Assembly (NCBI GenBank): GCA_902806565.1
Contig: CADCXA010000053.1
Span: 186,001 to 250,000, forward strand
Direction: 5' to 3'
DNA length: 64,000 nucleotides
From: Hypoxylon rubiginosum
Taxonomy: Eukaryota > Ascomycota > Sordariomycetes > Xylariales > Hypoxylaceae
Part shown: positions 37,201 through 48,997 of the stretch, piece after piece
Layout: each line of letters opens with the position of its first letter
Numbering within the stretch: the stretch's first letter is position 1
Position numbers and translations under genes: made by a program
Notes under the pieces: generated by a model
Told to the model about the DNA's origin: nothing
Seen by the model: only the letters and a program-made list of their open reading frames with translations
Database searches by the model: none

Positions 37201-37484
37201 TGCGGCGGCGGCGGCTGGGGTTGGGACTGGGTAGGAAGTCCATGATCGAGATCGGATTGCTGGCCGAGGGTCCAGTCGTCTTGGTAGAATGCGTTGTTAG
37301 TATCGTATGTATCGTAGGGAGGCGTATCTTGAAAGTTCCAATTCGATTCGCCATAGAATTGTTGGTTGCCGGCACTGGACTCGGTCAAGGTCGCGTCGCC
37401 GCTGCTCGGGTTGTTGTCTTGGTAATACGGGCCGTTTGCGTCGTCAAGACCAAAGAGGTCGGAAGGGTCCTGCTGGTCGGCCAT
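34246..37484 (-). CDS. srbA: Sterol regulatory element-binding protein (SREBP; SrbA/Sre1 type)
   Basis: There are three exons: 37484-36660, 36603-34497 and 34337-34246 (1007 residues, close to the usual length of about 1000). Intron 1 (GTTCGT...CAG) is certain, because it joins KLNKAT to VLSKATEYIRHLEKRN. Intron 2 (GTGAGT...CCATAG) is inferred. It replaces an immediate stop with a short acidic tail starting SMSESEAEHN. The bHLH at about 213-292 carries EKRYRTNLND, with the tyrosine diagnostic of SREBPs, and has an enlarged loop. Two membrane segments follow (about 412-431 and 474-499), then a DUF2014-type C-terminal domain. The family is an ER-membrane precursor that is cleaved under low oxygen or low sterol. 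The released N-terminus drives ergosterol, heme and hypoxia genes. The N-terminal activation region is Gln/Pro-rich and acidic. Confidence 0.93.
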
Positions 37485-39683
37485 GTTGCTGGTACGATCA
37501 TCAGATGCAAGTGTGGTTCGACATCGGCAGGCACCACACCGCGTCTTTTCAGCCGCCTCTTGTCAAAGTGCAAGTCAAGACGAGCGAAAAGAGGGGGTTT
37601 GCATGGAGAGGGAGCGGGAGTGACCAGGGGTATCGTCGCTGATGACCTGATCGTACGGCCTGGAATAGTATAGTGCGAGTATGGTACGTATGGGTGAATA
37701 GGGAATGGAATGGCCTGGTTGGTTGGGCCGGGTCGGCTCAGGCAATCGGACTCGAAGATATATAGAAGTGGATGGACGCGCAGGCGATATAAATTTGGAA
37801 GGTAGTTTGCGTTTGCGTTAAAGAGATTCCGGGTAACGAAATGATGACCGAGTTTTTGGATTTTTTGAAACAGGGCGAACGAGGCGAAAGAGATGGAGAG
37901 AAGAATTGGCAAAGCGAAAGGACTAAAGGCTTGCTATGCGACGCCAAGAACCCCCCGTTTAAAAAATTAGTTTTAAACGCTGTACGATGACTAGGACCAG
38001 CTACAAGTTAGGGAAGGGGAAAAAAAAAAGATGGGGAGGGGACTTCTGGAACTGGAACTGGAGAAGAGGAGGGGAAAAGTGGTGGTAGTTCGTTCTCGTA
38101 AGTCGCTGCTGCAGACGTCAATTTTGCTAAGACTTTTGTAACCCTCAGCTCTTTCGTTTCCCGTCCCTCTACCGCGCAAGACTTGACTTCTCACAAAAAA
38201 ATAAGAAGGGGGACCACCTTGTCGTACATAGGCAGACAGGCTGGATTAGAGGTAGAGATTTGGTCTCCGAGATCTTGGGGTCCGATAGGCGGGAGTTCCC
38301 TGGAGTTCCCAGACAATTGCGCGAAAAGTCCAATTGCGAGAGTGAAAAAATGGGGGATTCTCGATGGAGGCTTGAGAGAATCATACGATGATTAGAATCG
38401 ATCGGGCTTAATCGCGACGCTCGGGCCATCCTGTGGACCGGGTCTTTCCCAGATCTTTCGCATCTTTCGCCTTAGCCCGGGGGAGGGACCTGGTATGGGC
38501 TATGGGCTATGGGCTAGACTATCTTCAGGCTACAGCAGGCTACCATTGTTCGCTGCTATTGGTGGGGGAAGATCCGGCCACTAAACACGTGCTACTAGCC
38601 ACCGATATGTTCGGTAATAACCACCCAAGCCACGCAGCCCACGCTGCACTCCCACACGCCTCGTCGCCTTATTGTCTTTAGTGTCTTTAGTGTCTTTAGT
38701 GTCTTTAGTGTCTTTAGTGTCTTTAGTGTCTTTAGTGTCTTTAGTGTCTTTAGTGTCTTTAGTACGAACTCCTAGCTGTGTTCTAGTAAGGTACACCACT
38801 ATTTTGTTCCTATTCTTCATCTTTTATACATCTGCAGTTTATTAATGCTCGACAACTATACCTGCTGTACGACCTTTGCTACCGTATCGTATCAATATCG
38901 ACGGGTGGCTGCTCATAGCGTCGTATTCATATTGATTAATAGTCGACAAAAACATACCACTGTAAAACAAGATTCTCATCGCATCTTCCAAGTCATCCGT
39001 ACTGCCTGACTAGTCCCTTTTCCCCTTTCCCCCTAATTCCCTAATCCAGCAAACATGGACCGCCTGATTCAGGCTACCTACAAAACCAATCGTCATAGTA
39101 GCCGCTGGTCTTGGATCCGGTCTATAATGACTGCTAGGTTAATCTACCCGAGGTCCTCCTCAGCCAATCATGGAACAGAAGCCCATACTGTATACGAGTT
39201 GTTCGCTTCACTGCCATTGAAATACTGTCTCATTGCTGTCATGTGTTACTAGTATAATACCTAGAATAAGTACGAGTAGTTAACTTACCTCCTAATCACA
39301 TTCAGCTGATATCTACATACCAGGTAAGTACTCTATTGCATGGTTGAAATAAACCGTGCAATGCTTATGTTGCATAAGTCACGATGAAACTAAGCAATGA
39401 GTTCAAAACAAATGGCTATTGGTTGAGAGATAGAAATCGAAATTCTAATGTAGATTACCTAATAACCCATCCAAAAGTCTCAAAAGTGGTATATAGAATT
39501 ATAAACAAGTGAAATTTTAGGCCACCAGGCCATAGTAACCCTGCACGTCATCAGATTTTGACACATGAAGCCCATTCATTGGAGTTGTCAGGAGAGTAAA
39601 CCCGCAAACAGGTGAGCCCACTGAGACCATTCATCATAAAAGCATTAAAAACCCGACGGGGTATATCCCCGATCAAAAGTCAT
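37485..39683. other. SREBP upstream region and downstream end of the membrane-protein gene
   Basis: This stretch lies between two minus-strand genes. The SREBP-proximal 450 bases are probably a long 5' leader. An open frame (minus, 37912-37385) starts upstream and overlaps the SREBP start in another frame. A perfect 9-bp tandem repeat lies at 38674-38763. No separate gene was seen. Confidence 0.55.
38674..38763. repeat. GTCTTTAGT x10 perfect minisatellite
   Basis: Ten uninterrupted copies of a 9-bp unit (90 bp). On the minus strand this reads as Thr-Lys-Asp repeats in an ORF of 79 codons (38581-38820), which is regarded as an artefact of the repeat. Confidence 0.95.
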
Positions 39684-41222
39684 CTACCACATCTCATCAT
39701 CGCTCCTCACCATTTCCACGGTTGGTGTCTTGGGTTGTAGTTGCTTCATCCTCTTTCGGTCCGCCTTGGTCACCAAGGAGGGGGTGATGGGAACCACCGG
39801 CGAGAATGGCTGGTACGGCGTGTAGGGCACTGGTGCACCGGTCCAAGGTGTCCGGAGTCCCGAAGGCGACAAAGGCATCGCCCTTTCGAACGTTGTCTGC
39901 TTGGTTGTCTGCGCCGAGGGCGAGCTAAGGGCAGGCTCATAGGCACGCAGAGGTAGACTACCGCCCGTTCGGACTGCTGATGGTGCGTTTGGTCGCGAGA
40001 AAGACTGCTGATCCGGACGAGGCGAAATTGGGAATGTCGCCCCAGGCTTGGGCGACGCTGGTAGAGAAGGGAAACGGTTCACACCCGGCTTTGGTGATGA
40101 GGGTAACCCGACAAGAGGGGCTGTGGACCGGTCTGAGACAGCCGAGACAGCCGAGACGGGATCTGGATCCGTGTACTGGGAATTGCTGCGCATGTGACCT
40201 AGTCGCTCGTCGATGCTCTGTGTGCTCTCCGGCGAGATGTCCGGAGGGGTAATGGGAGCTACTTGTCCGTGGTACCTGCTCGCCCGTGGATACGGAACCT
40301 GGTCGGTGGGAATCGGAGGCGGGGACGCCGGTGCGTATTGGCGAGGGGGGATTGCGCTCATTTCCTCCTCCTCGTGCCGCGGAAAAGTACCTGACATGGG
40401 CGTCATGATCGGCGACGAGATGTTGATGCCTTTGGCGTTCTTCTTTCGCGGGGACTTGAAGGCAGACAAGATAGAAGACGCCCGGGATTGAGTCTTCTCC
40501 TGTCCGGCAAGGTCAAGACTCGCAGGCTTGTTCCTGCCCCTCTTCAGAATGCTTTGCTTTGGAGGCGGCTGGGGCAGTGGTGCCGGTGGTTGCTCTAAAG
40601 CAACGCCCGCCTCCTTTGCTGCTTCCTGCTCCATTACGAGCCTATACATCTCTTCCAGCTGTTGTTGCGCCATCTCGCGATCTGCTGCAACAACCCGGGG
40701 ATCGACCAAAGGGTTGACACCAAGAGTACTGGTGGAATGAAGCGATGAAACAATGTAGAGGCTGGTCGGGCTCTTTGCGCTTAAAGGCGTCTGGGGTGTC
40801 GGGTACGAGAAGTTCTTAACAGGTGACTTAGGCGGATCAAGCCCGTATTGGGGATACTGTGCGCCAGCTAGCACGGGCGGAAATGCGAATTGGTATTGAA
40901 GTTGGTCTCCAAGGTCGTCCTCTCCCGCGTTGAGATGCTCTCGGCGTTTCTTTGCTAGGATGAGAAGGGCAGCAGCAACTATAACGAGCGATAGAGCATA
41001 AGATCCAACGATACCGCCGATCTGCGCTGGAAGGTAAGCTGTATTCCGGAGGGCTCCAGCTGACAAGGCAGGACCGTCTTCAGGCGCCGGCGCTGGATCA
41101 AAGTAGTTGTTGTGGAGGTCTTGTATGACAGAGGCAGAACAGAAAGGAGCGAGTGTTAAAGAAAGCAAAAGCAGCACAAACGGAAGCGAGGAGCGAGGCT
41201 TGCTATAAAGCCCCGGTTGCAT
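39684..41222 (-). CDS. Single-pass membrane protein with proline-rich cytoplasmic tail, unknown function
   Basis: This is one exon of 512 residues. The N-terminus has a signal peptide (hydrophobic 14-27, Ala-x-Ser-Ala region to about 31). A short lumenal or extracellular segment (32-65) is followed by one transmembrane helix (about 67-90, GGIVGSYALSLVIVAAALLI) ending in KKRREH, giving a type I topology. The tail of about 420 residues is low-complexity, rich in Pro/Ser/Thr, with many SP/TP sites (SPKPGV and SPRPD repeats), a basic KSPRKKNAKG patch and an acidic C-terminus. This architecture is common to fungal wall-stress sensors and conserved proteins of unknown function, but no WSC or other sensor domain is visible. 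The tail looks like a phosphorylated scaffold; that is inference. Confidence 0.82.
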   Translation of the reverse strand: MQPGLYSKPRSSLPFVLLLLSLTLAPFCSASVIQDLHNNYFDPAPAPEDGPALSAGALRNTAYLPAQIGGIVGSYALSLVIVAAALLILAKKRREHLNAGEDDLGDQLQYQFAFPPVLAGAQYPQYGLDPPKSPVKNFSYPTPQTPLSAKSPTSLYIVSSLHSTSTLGVNPLVDPRVVAADREMAQQQLEEMYRLVMEQEAAKEAGVALEQPPAPLPQPPPKQSILKRGRNKPASLDLAGQEKTQSRASSILSAFKSPRKKNAKGINISSPIMTPMSGTFPRHEEEEMSAIPPRQYAPASPPPIPTDQVPYPRASRYHGQVAPITPPDISPESTQSIDERLGHMRSNSQYTDPDPVSAVSAVSDRSTAPLVGLPSSPKPGVNRFPSLPASPKPGATFPISPRPDQQSFSRPNAPSAVRTGGSLPLRAYEPALSSPSAQTTKQTTFERAMPLSPSGLRTPWTGAPVPYTPYQPFSPVVPITPSLVTKADRKRMKQLQPKTPTVEMVRSDDEMW

Positions 41223-42749
41223 TGTGTGTGACCGAGATCTTCATGAGATATACTGTATCCCGTACTCCTTAGTCAAACCTCCTGGCGGATCAATCGAAAC
41301 ACATACTGATGGAAATCTGACAAGGTCAGACGCAGAGTCGGGAGGACAAAGGGTATATAGCGGCTGGTGATGTTCGGCAGTGTGTCGAAGTGGGCTGGAA
41401 TCCACGACTTGTACATGGAAAGTCGGGCGCTTTGGGTGTGAACTGGCTTCTCACTGGCTTCTCACTCGTCGGCCCCCAGTCAGGGACTTGGCTCCGTGCA
41501 TAACAGCCCCCAGGGCTGCCAGGCAAAGCGCCCAGTGACAGTAGTAGGTTGTCATATTGGTGACGGTGGTTGATCCCGTTCTTCCCATTCTGGTTGGATA
41601 AGGATATCACGACGACAGGGGGCTTAAGCGCCGACAGATTGAGCCTTGGAGCTGATTGGCCCCGGACTCTCACAACATCACCAACCCCGCCGTAGACTGG
41701 CCCCCCCCCTTGTTCCCCTGCAGGTCACTCTGCCTCTGTTCCCGCCGATTGGCGAACGTCTTCCCTACCGATGGAGACGTGGGTTCGCGAGGTGGGAAAG
41801 TAGCAGCATCATGCAGTTATCGCTCACAAATGAAATGGCGGTTGTAGGCCTCAACCTGGTCTTAAAAGATGTTGATAAAAGGTGGTGGCCATTCCTCTTT
41901 CTAATCTCGTCACATCTCGAACATATCGCTGATTATTCTTGTAATGCGACTTCGCTAGACTCGTGTGAATTGTGACGGGAGTCAAGAATTACACTAACAC
42001 GGTGATATGTAGTGATGAATGGATGATGAATGGATGTGCGGCTAAAGGATTGCGTTCCCGTCTTCATGATCATCAGTACGATTGGATGATAAGAAGAAAC
42101 AAAAGGAAACATATGCGCCTCCCGGTCCTCCCCCTTGCTGCCTGGCTGCTTGGGATTTGGAGCTGGATGGTGATGGGAGGCAACGACGCAAGGGGAAAGA
42201 GAAGATCCGAGTCAGGGGTTTCTGATTGAGAAAGCCTGCGCCTATCGAGTCAGCCACAAGTACGCGGGGTGGGTTTATTGGCATTGAACTTAAACCGTAC
42301 TATAAGCCACAAATAGGTACGTACCTTACTTTCGAAAAGGTTCAAATGGCGTAAGTTCGTAAATGCCCTTACAAATATACAAGTAACCAGAACTACCTAT
42401 TATGAGAACAGACGACCATATCAATTTTTGTTTAATTTGCCTACGACAAAGCAGACTCAGTTGAATTGTTTGCTATAGACTCGCAGACTCGGGAATTGTA
42501 GCCCAGTGCAGTCACCTGACCTTGCGCTGCGCAGGTCCACCCGTTAATCTGTCTTAGACCAAAATAGCTGTCGCGTCTTCGTTCCCTTTGACGCGTCTAC
42601 TCATATTTCGATGTGTCTACGCTGGCCTCAGCGTCACTGCAGGACATGATTCATTACACATAAGACCTACGAGTATAATGAGGCATTGTATCTCCTCATT
42701 ATTCTCTCTTACTTGAAATTGTTTTCCCCATTCACGACCGTCTTCGATC
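41223..42749. other. Divergent intergenic region, about 1.5 kb
   Basis: This is the shared upstream DNA of the membrane-protein gene (minus) and the helicase gene (plus). A paired GGCTTCTCACT direct repeat lies at about 41445-41467. No coding signal was found. One AGGTACGTACCTT palindrome occurs at about 42315. Confidence 0.55.
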
Positions 42750-45700
42750 ATGCAAGACACCGATAGCGATGATATATTCAAATCGCTGAATAAGGCACAG
42801 TCTCGCGCTGTGAGCTCGCTTGCTTCGACCGTTGCTATCTTGGCTGGCCCAGGAAGTGGCAAGACCCATACTCTCACCTCCCGAGTCGTCTGGCTCATCG
42901 ACCATGTCGGCATCCAGCCATGCGATGTCATCGTCGCCACCTTTACCGTCAAGGCGTCCAATGAGATGAAGATGCGCATCGGCCAGGCCCTCGGCGGTGG
43001 CCGTGAGAAGAAGATTGTAATAGGTACTTTCCACAGTATTGCTCGTCGTTACCTAGCTAGATACGGCCAACACATTGGGCTAGATCCCAAATTTGGCATC
43101 GCAGATGACTCCGACTCGACTGCTCTTATCAAACGTATCTGTAAGAGACTGGACACCCAGCTTCAGCCTCCCATTGTTCGTTCTTGGATCAGCAAGCGCA
43201 AAGCGAAGGGCACTTCCAACGAGCAACCCGCCACGACCAAAAATGACAAGAGCGTAGAGTCCCAGGCCATGGAGCAATGTTTCCAGGAATACCAGGAATA
43301 CCTCGAGAGGACCAATCTCCTCGACTATGACGATCTACTTGTTCGCTGCGTTGAGCTCCTTCGCAACTATCCCGATTGCGTCCGGAACATCCAGACAGTG
43401 TTGATTGATGAATATCAAGACACAAACGGCATTCAGTATGATCTCATGAAACTGTTTGCCCAGGCGAATCGACGCATAACGATAGTAGGAGACCCGGACC
43501 AAAGTATATACGGATGGCGATCGGCAGAGATAAAAAATCTCCATCGCTTACTTCGTGACTTTCCCGGGACTGATGAGATCTCGCTCGAGGAAAACTACAG
43601 GTCGTCAAGTTCTATTCTTGATGCATCCTTGAAGGTCATTCAGCAAGATCAAGACAGATACAAGAAGGTCTTGCTCCCAATCCACGAAAAGTGCACTCGA
43701 CCAGTCCTCCGTAAACTTAAGAGCTCTACAACCGAGGCTGAGTGGATCGTTTCCGAAATCAAGCGAATAAAATTGGCGTCTGGAGACATGGTCAAGTCTG
43801 ACGACGTTGCGATTTTACTTCGGTCAGCCGCATTATCAAGATACATCGAAAGCGCTTTAGCAAGGGAAGGTATACCTTATAGGATGGTCGGTATGTAATA
43901 ATGTAATATGTCCGAGATCTCAAGTATCACGTTAGGCTGATGTCGTTCATTAGGTGGCTTCAAGTTTTTCGATCGAGCCGAGATCAAGACACTCTTGGAC
44001 TATTTACGCGTCATCCATCAACCTGATAACAACGATGCACTCGCGCGTATCATGAACGCTCCGAAGCGAGGCATTGGTGATGTAACTGCCAAGTCATTGC
44101 TAGAAGAAGCTGATCGCAATCACCTAAGCCTCTGGGAGCTACTTGACAAACACTGTCGAGGTGAACGTACAGCAAAGACGAATATTAGGAAATCGGTGGA
44201 ACAGAAGATCAGCAGGAGCCTGATTAGGCTAATAACGCATTTTCAAACCCGACTAAAACCAAGTGAAGGGACGCCTGTTAACTTGGTCGACATCATAGAC
44301 GAATTGCTTAAAGCCTTGCAATTCGATAAACATCTGGAAGAGACGTACGGTCCGGAGTACGAATTACGGTGGGCAAACGTCCAAGAATTTATGAACCTCG
44401 TCGCGGAGTTCGTGAACCAGGATAGACCTGAGGAAGAGATGCTTCCCGTCATTGAAGGCGCCCAGCAGATGTCCGATGACAGTGTGTTAGCACGGTTTCT
44501 GGCAAATGTTACCTTGGCGTCTGAAAAGCAGACCGATAAAGACAAAGGAAAGCCGCAAGTCACAGTCTCTACAATACATGCCGCAAAGGGCCTGGAGTGG
44601 CCCGTCGTCTTCATTCCGGCAGTCTACAAGGGATCTATACCGCACATGCGATCCGACGACGAAAATGAGGAACGCCGCCTCTTGTACGTGGCAATGACCC
44701 GGGCCCAGGCACTTCTCTATCTGAGCTGCCCCCTATACACTGCCACCGGCGGGAAAGAGGCTGCTCAAATTTCACCTTTTATCGATAATGTCCCGTCCTC
44801 GACCTTTCTTAAGAAAGGTCCGTCCTTCGATCGCCCCATGATGTCACAAGTAGCGAAAATATTACGAAGAGAGTTGCCTCCCGATAGTGTTATTTACAAG
44901 AGCATGCCGATGATAGAAGCTGTAGAAGATAGTCTTTTCCCGGTCGATCCAACCCAGAAGGAACAGTCCTCAAATGGCCACGGATATAGTCAGCGTCCCG
45001 GGCAGTATAAGCGGCAAAAGATACAGCACCCCAGTGTCAAGGTTGCTGACGAGTCGGTCGAAGGCTGGGCTGCTCCATACGCCACGACGATGCAGAGGTC
45101 TGCTTCATTCACGGTACCGCAGCCACCGCCAGCGCAATCGGGATTTACCACAGCCGGAGCCCACTATGCAAGTGTCGCTGCCACTGAGGTAGCCAAACCT
45201 GTCGCCAAACCTGTCACAAAACCCCCCCAGGGGGCGGCAACAAAACGGCCCCCAAATAGCCGAGCCCCAACCCAGAAAGACCTGCTGGGCTACGGATATG
45301 GCGTGACAGATCACGATAAGTCTAAACAGCTCGACACCCCGCCACCTGTACCGATAAAGGCAAATCACGCCCCTCGCCCCTACCAACTACCGCGAGGCTA
45401 CGGGCGACAGCCAGGATCTCTTGGGGCTATCCAAGCACGGCAGAGCGCTGTTATCGAGCCGAGCCTAACAAATCACAAGCTCGGCTCCGCGAAGCTATCG
45501 AGCAGGCCAACGGCTCCCAGCGCCGCGGCGGAGGAAAAGCAGCAACCCTCATCGAAACCGAAACAGTACGCTTGCTTTTCGAGCTCGCCAACCAAACCAG
45601 AACCAGAAGCTGAGAAGGAGAATGCGGCGCCGCCGGTGGAGGAGCAAACGCGTCCTGCTTACAGCTTCCACGCAACGACGGTAGGCCAAGGTCCGAAAGT

Positions 45701-45824
45701 GGGTTGGAGTGGAGGAGGCGGAGGCGGTATCCAGAGACCGGCTCCTTTGGGGCGAGATGGAATCACACCCATGGACCGCCTCAAGAAGCCGTTCCGGCCC
45801 CTGACGGTCAAACGACCGACGTAA
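42750..45824 (+). CDS. srs2: UvrD/Rep-type 3'-5' DNA helicase, Srs2-like
   Basis: There are two exons, 42750-43890 and 43954-45824 (1003 residues), joined by a 63-nt intron (GTATGT...TAG). SF1A helicase motifs are in order: Q/Walker A LAGPGSGKTHT (31-41), motif Ia TFTVKASNEMK, Walker B LIDEYQDTN (218-226), motif III GDPDQSIYGWR, motif IV EENYRSS, motif V STIHAAKGLEW (586-596) and motif VI YVAMTRAQ (625-632). Family role: a nuclear ATP-driven translocase that strips Rad51 from ssDNA and limits unwanted recombination. The C-terminal about 300 residues are disordered and rich in Pro/Lys/Gln, as in fungal Srs2, where Rad51- and PCNA-binding sites lie. No clear PIP box was found. The gene ends convergent with dac1. 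Confidence 0.94.
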
Positions 45825-46152
45825 TGTGTAGAGTCTTTAGGACAATCATGCACGATTGTACACACGGCTGCAGACACATCAATAGTGAACATATCTATCT
45901 ATAAAGCCTACTCTATAGTAAAGCTCCTCTAAAGGAACTGGCCTCGATTATGAGCCTACATCTAACAAAGTGCTTGCACCAAGCTCTCAGTCTAATAACA
46001 AGTAGACATGCCTACCCAGGTAGCCTCTTCAATATTTTGCGCCAATAATGGATGCACCGCCTAACTCCATGACCGTGACCTTTAGGTATCAATCTTGATC
46101 TCATTCGAATCTCTATATTAGGACCTGCTTGACCCTTGTCTATTCCTCTCTA
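45825..46152. other. Short convergent intergenic region
   Basis: This is 328 bases between the stops of srs2 (plus) and dac1 (minus). Nothing coding was seen; it would hold the two 3' UTRs. Confidence 0.6.
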
Positions 46153-47529
46153 TTAACGAACGAAAACCTTGGTTCCGAACTTCCACACCTCGTCGACGAC
46201 GAGTTCGACGCCATTCGCGTCGCGCTTCTCGGACAGCACGACGAGGTCCGCGTCGGCGCCGTCGTCGAGGCAGCCCTTGACGCCCTGCAGGCCCAGCATC
46301 GCGGCCGGCGTCGACGTGACGGCCTTCAGGGCCTGGGGTATGCCGGCGCCGGACCAGTTGAGGAAGTTCGAGACACACTCGATGAGCGTTATCGAGCTAT
46401 TATACAGGTTAGTGAACGTCGCTATCTATTTAAAAGTGTGAAAGTCGGGGTTTTTTTCTTACCTCCCAGCAATCCGGTCGGTGCCTTCTAAAATTAATTT
46501 GTTTCCCTTCTTTACGATGTGGCTCGCGCTCTCGCCGTTGGTCCACTGGTAAGCGCCGTCCGGCAGGCCCACCAGGTGCATGGAGTCCGTGACGAGGATG
46601 AAGCCGTCGGGGTGCGCGTTGAAGGCGATCTTGATTGTCGTGGGGTGCAGGTGCTCGCCGTCGGCGATGATACCGAAGTACGGGCGCGGCAGGTTCTCCG
46701 CCAGGCCTAGGACGCCGAAGATGCCGGGGTTCCGGTGGTGCAGCGGTCGCATGGCGTTGAAGAGGTGAGTGATCATCGTGGCGCCTGCTCCGACGGCCGC
46801 CGACGCTTCTTCGTACGTAGCTTCCGAGTGTCCGATCGAGTAGATGATGCCCCGGCTCGTGAGCTCGGGGATGAGCTTGGTCATGTTTCCGCGCTCCGGC
46901 GCGGCGGTGACCATCTTGATCGGCATGGGCCGGAATGGGCTTTCGGTGTCGAGGTTCGAGGCGCCGTAGCACTCCACCAGATCCTCAAAGGTCTCAGCTT
47001 CCCGCAGTACATCCACATTGTGAATGCCATTCTTGGTTGGGCTCAAGAACGGCCCTTCACAATGCGCGCCTAGGGACTCCGCTCCATCCTCCGCAACCTG
47101 CATATATCCAGATGGCCCCAAATGCGGTAGCGCCCGCTTGTATAACTCGCTACGTTGGCTCGTGATCGTAGGCACGTATGAGGTGACACCGGTCTTTACT
47201 AGTTGCTTGTTCAAGTCCTTGACCTTCTTAGCGTACACAGCAGACTCAAGGAGTGTCGAGAAGTTGAAGCCGAAGGCCCCGTTTAGCTGGCACTCGATGA
47301 GACCTGGGGACAGAATACGACCGCCGAGGTTGATAACCTCATCCGGGAGGACGAAATCATCGTAGAAAGCTGCCTGGCTTCTGATAATCTTGCCGGTGAC
47401 GGAGTTGACCCAGAGGTCCTCGTCGACTAACTTGTCACCTTTTATGATACGGCAGTTGGTGAACTTGGTGATACCGTTTCTGCCGTCTTTTGGTGTCGAT
47501 TTAGGCGACGATGGTAGAGAGTGAGGCAT
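46153..47529 (-). CDS. dac1: N-acetylglucosamine-6-phosphate deacetylase
   Basis: There are two exons, 47529-46463 and 46396-46153 (436 residues), with an intron GTAAGA...TAG. The protein hydrolyses GlcNAc-6-phosphate to glucosamine-6-phosphate and acetate, the second intracellular step of GlcNAc use. Amidohydrolase (NagA) motifs: LSPGLIECQLNGAFG (73-87), metal-binding HCEGPFLSP (156-164), GHSEAT (233-238), HLFNAM (255-260), ADGEHLH (289-295) and the catalytic Asp in TDSMHLVG (314-321). The terminal exon carries the usual last domain, ending DLVVLS...VWKFGTKVFV. The deaminase, kinase, GH3 enzyme and regulator of the same pathway lie within the next 15 kb. Codons are strongly GC-ending from about residue 190 onward, unlike the 5' part. 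Confidence 0.95.
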
Positions 47530-48997
47530 TGTAGGAGTTTGGTAGGAAGGTGGATATAAAAGGAGATGTATTATTTTATGTTGTAGTTCTTGTTATGTCT
47601 TGTCTAGTGTGAGGACAACTGCCCCTTTTGCGAGTATTTGAGTCTCCATATGAAAACGGACAAGACGGAAGATGGGAAATGGCTCATACATGTATTTATT
47701 TATTCATGATATCACAACGCATGCTCCGCTGACGCCGAATGCTCGCCGAAGCGCAGGACCGAAATTTCGGCGGGTTAGAAGAATGGCAACGACTAGTAAG
47801 AGCCAGAATAAGTATCGCTTACAGGGCCGATGGACAAGTGAGGTTGCGGTTCAGCTAACTAGCTATCGGTGGGGATTATCAAACGTCAGTCTTGCGATTG
47901 TCACAGTCGATCGTGTCAAACCCGGTTTTGCGGATGGACTGATAGCAATGTTCCACGCCAATGGTAGGAACATGTGATTGAAGAGAGTGGTCAGCAAGAT
48001 TCTAGGCCGGAGGGCTGGTTACTGAGAGGGTGGCAACTTAGCCGACGAGACCCTCAAGAACATTGCTGGATGCGGCGACATAGCGATACACTGGTATCAT
48101 TTGTGGGTGTCGGCGTTTTACTATCGGTCCCTTGTTCCTTGTTCGACTCTACTACGATAGATCTTCCTTTGCTGTGTTACAATCCATTGCGGAAGGGTGT
48201 AAACATTCCTTCTTGGATCGTGGAATATCTAGAATGCTCTTTGTAATTGGTAAGGTAACGTTGCGGACTGGAACTGGAGCTTGACAGAATTTTTGGAGGG
48301 GACGGAGAGCTGACCACTAAAATACCCCTCGATACCTAATATCAAGTCACCGACGGAGAAAGCTCTAGCGCACTAGCTCTGTGCCCTGTAACCTAACTCG
48401 AGCATAGCTCCAGCAGTATGTAGCTAACGCTAGAAGCAGAATAGTGCAGAATCCCTCTTTTACTCAAAGTTAAACGGAGCTAGAAAGAAACCAGAAAGGG
48501 AGGTGGCTCCAAGGTTTCAAGCCGAACGTGACAGTTTGACAGCTGTGACCCTTTTTTTACAATGGCAGCATGGTAACCCCAAGGCTTATCGATAACCGGC
48601 GCTTATGCATACTACCTTGACCCGACTCTTTTACTCCAAAATCCAAGGGTCTACCTAGGATGGTAGGTGAGAGTTTAGAGTAGAGCCGAGTCCAAGTCCC
48701 TACTTGCATCGGGATCTAAGCCTTGCAGTCTGCCATCGTCAACTCTCTTCTCCATTCTCACCAACCACGCGAGAACTGCCTAGATCGGGTCTTTCCCCGA
48801 AACCTATTGACCCAACTGTGTAATATCCGCAACTAACATCGCTAACACTGCTGACATCCCTTCATGTCTGCTATTGCTGTGAGCTGTAAGCTGTAAGCTG
48901 TAGGTAGCTGTTCGCGCTGTTGATGGACTTGCACCAACCTTTCGTACCTACAACATTCGCCAACAACAACTTGAAGTTGTAACGATACCACCGCAAG
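47530..48997. other. Divergent promoter region of dac1 and nag3, about 1.5 kb
   Basis: This is the shared upstream DNA of dac1 (minus) and nag3 (plus), a natural place for joint control by the cluster regulator. ORFs at 47672-47977 and 47974-48246 show no recognisable protein. A small GAGCTGTAAGCT-type repeat (GCTGTAA x3) lies at about 48880-48905. Confidence 0.5.

Noticed and set aside
44243..44614. Antisense ORF within srs2 exon 2
   Set aside because: It is a shadow of the helicase coding frame; similar shadows occur opposite dac1, nag3, hxk3 and the SREBP gene.
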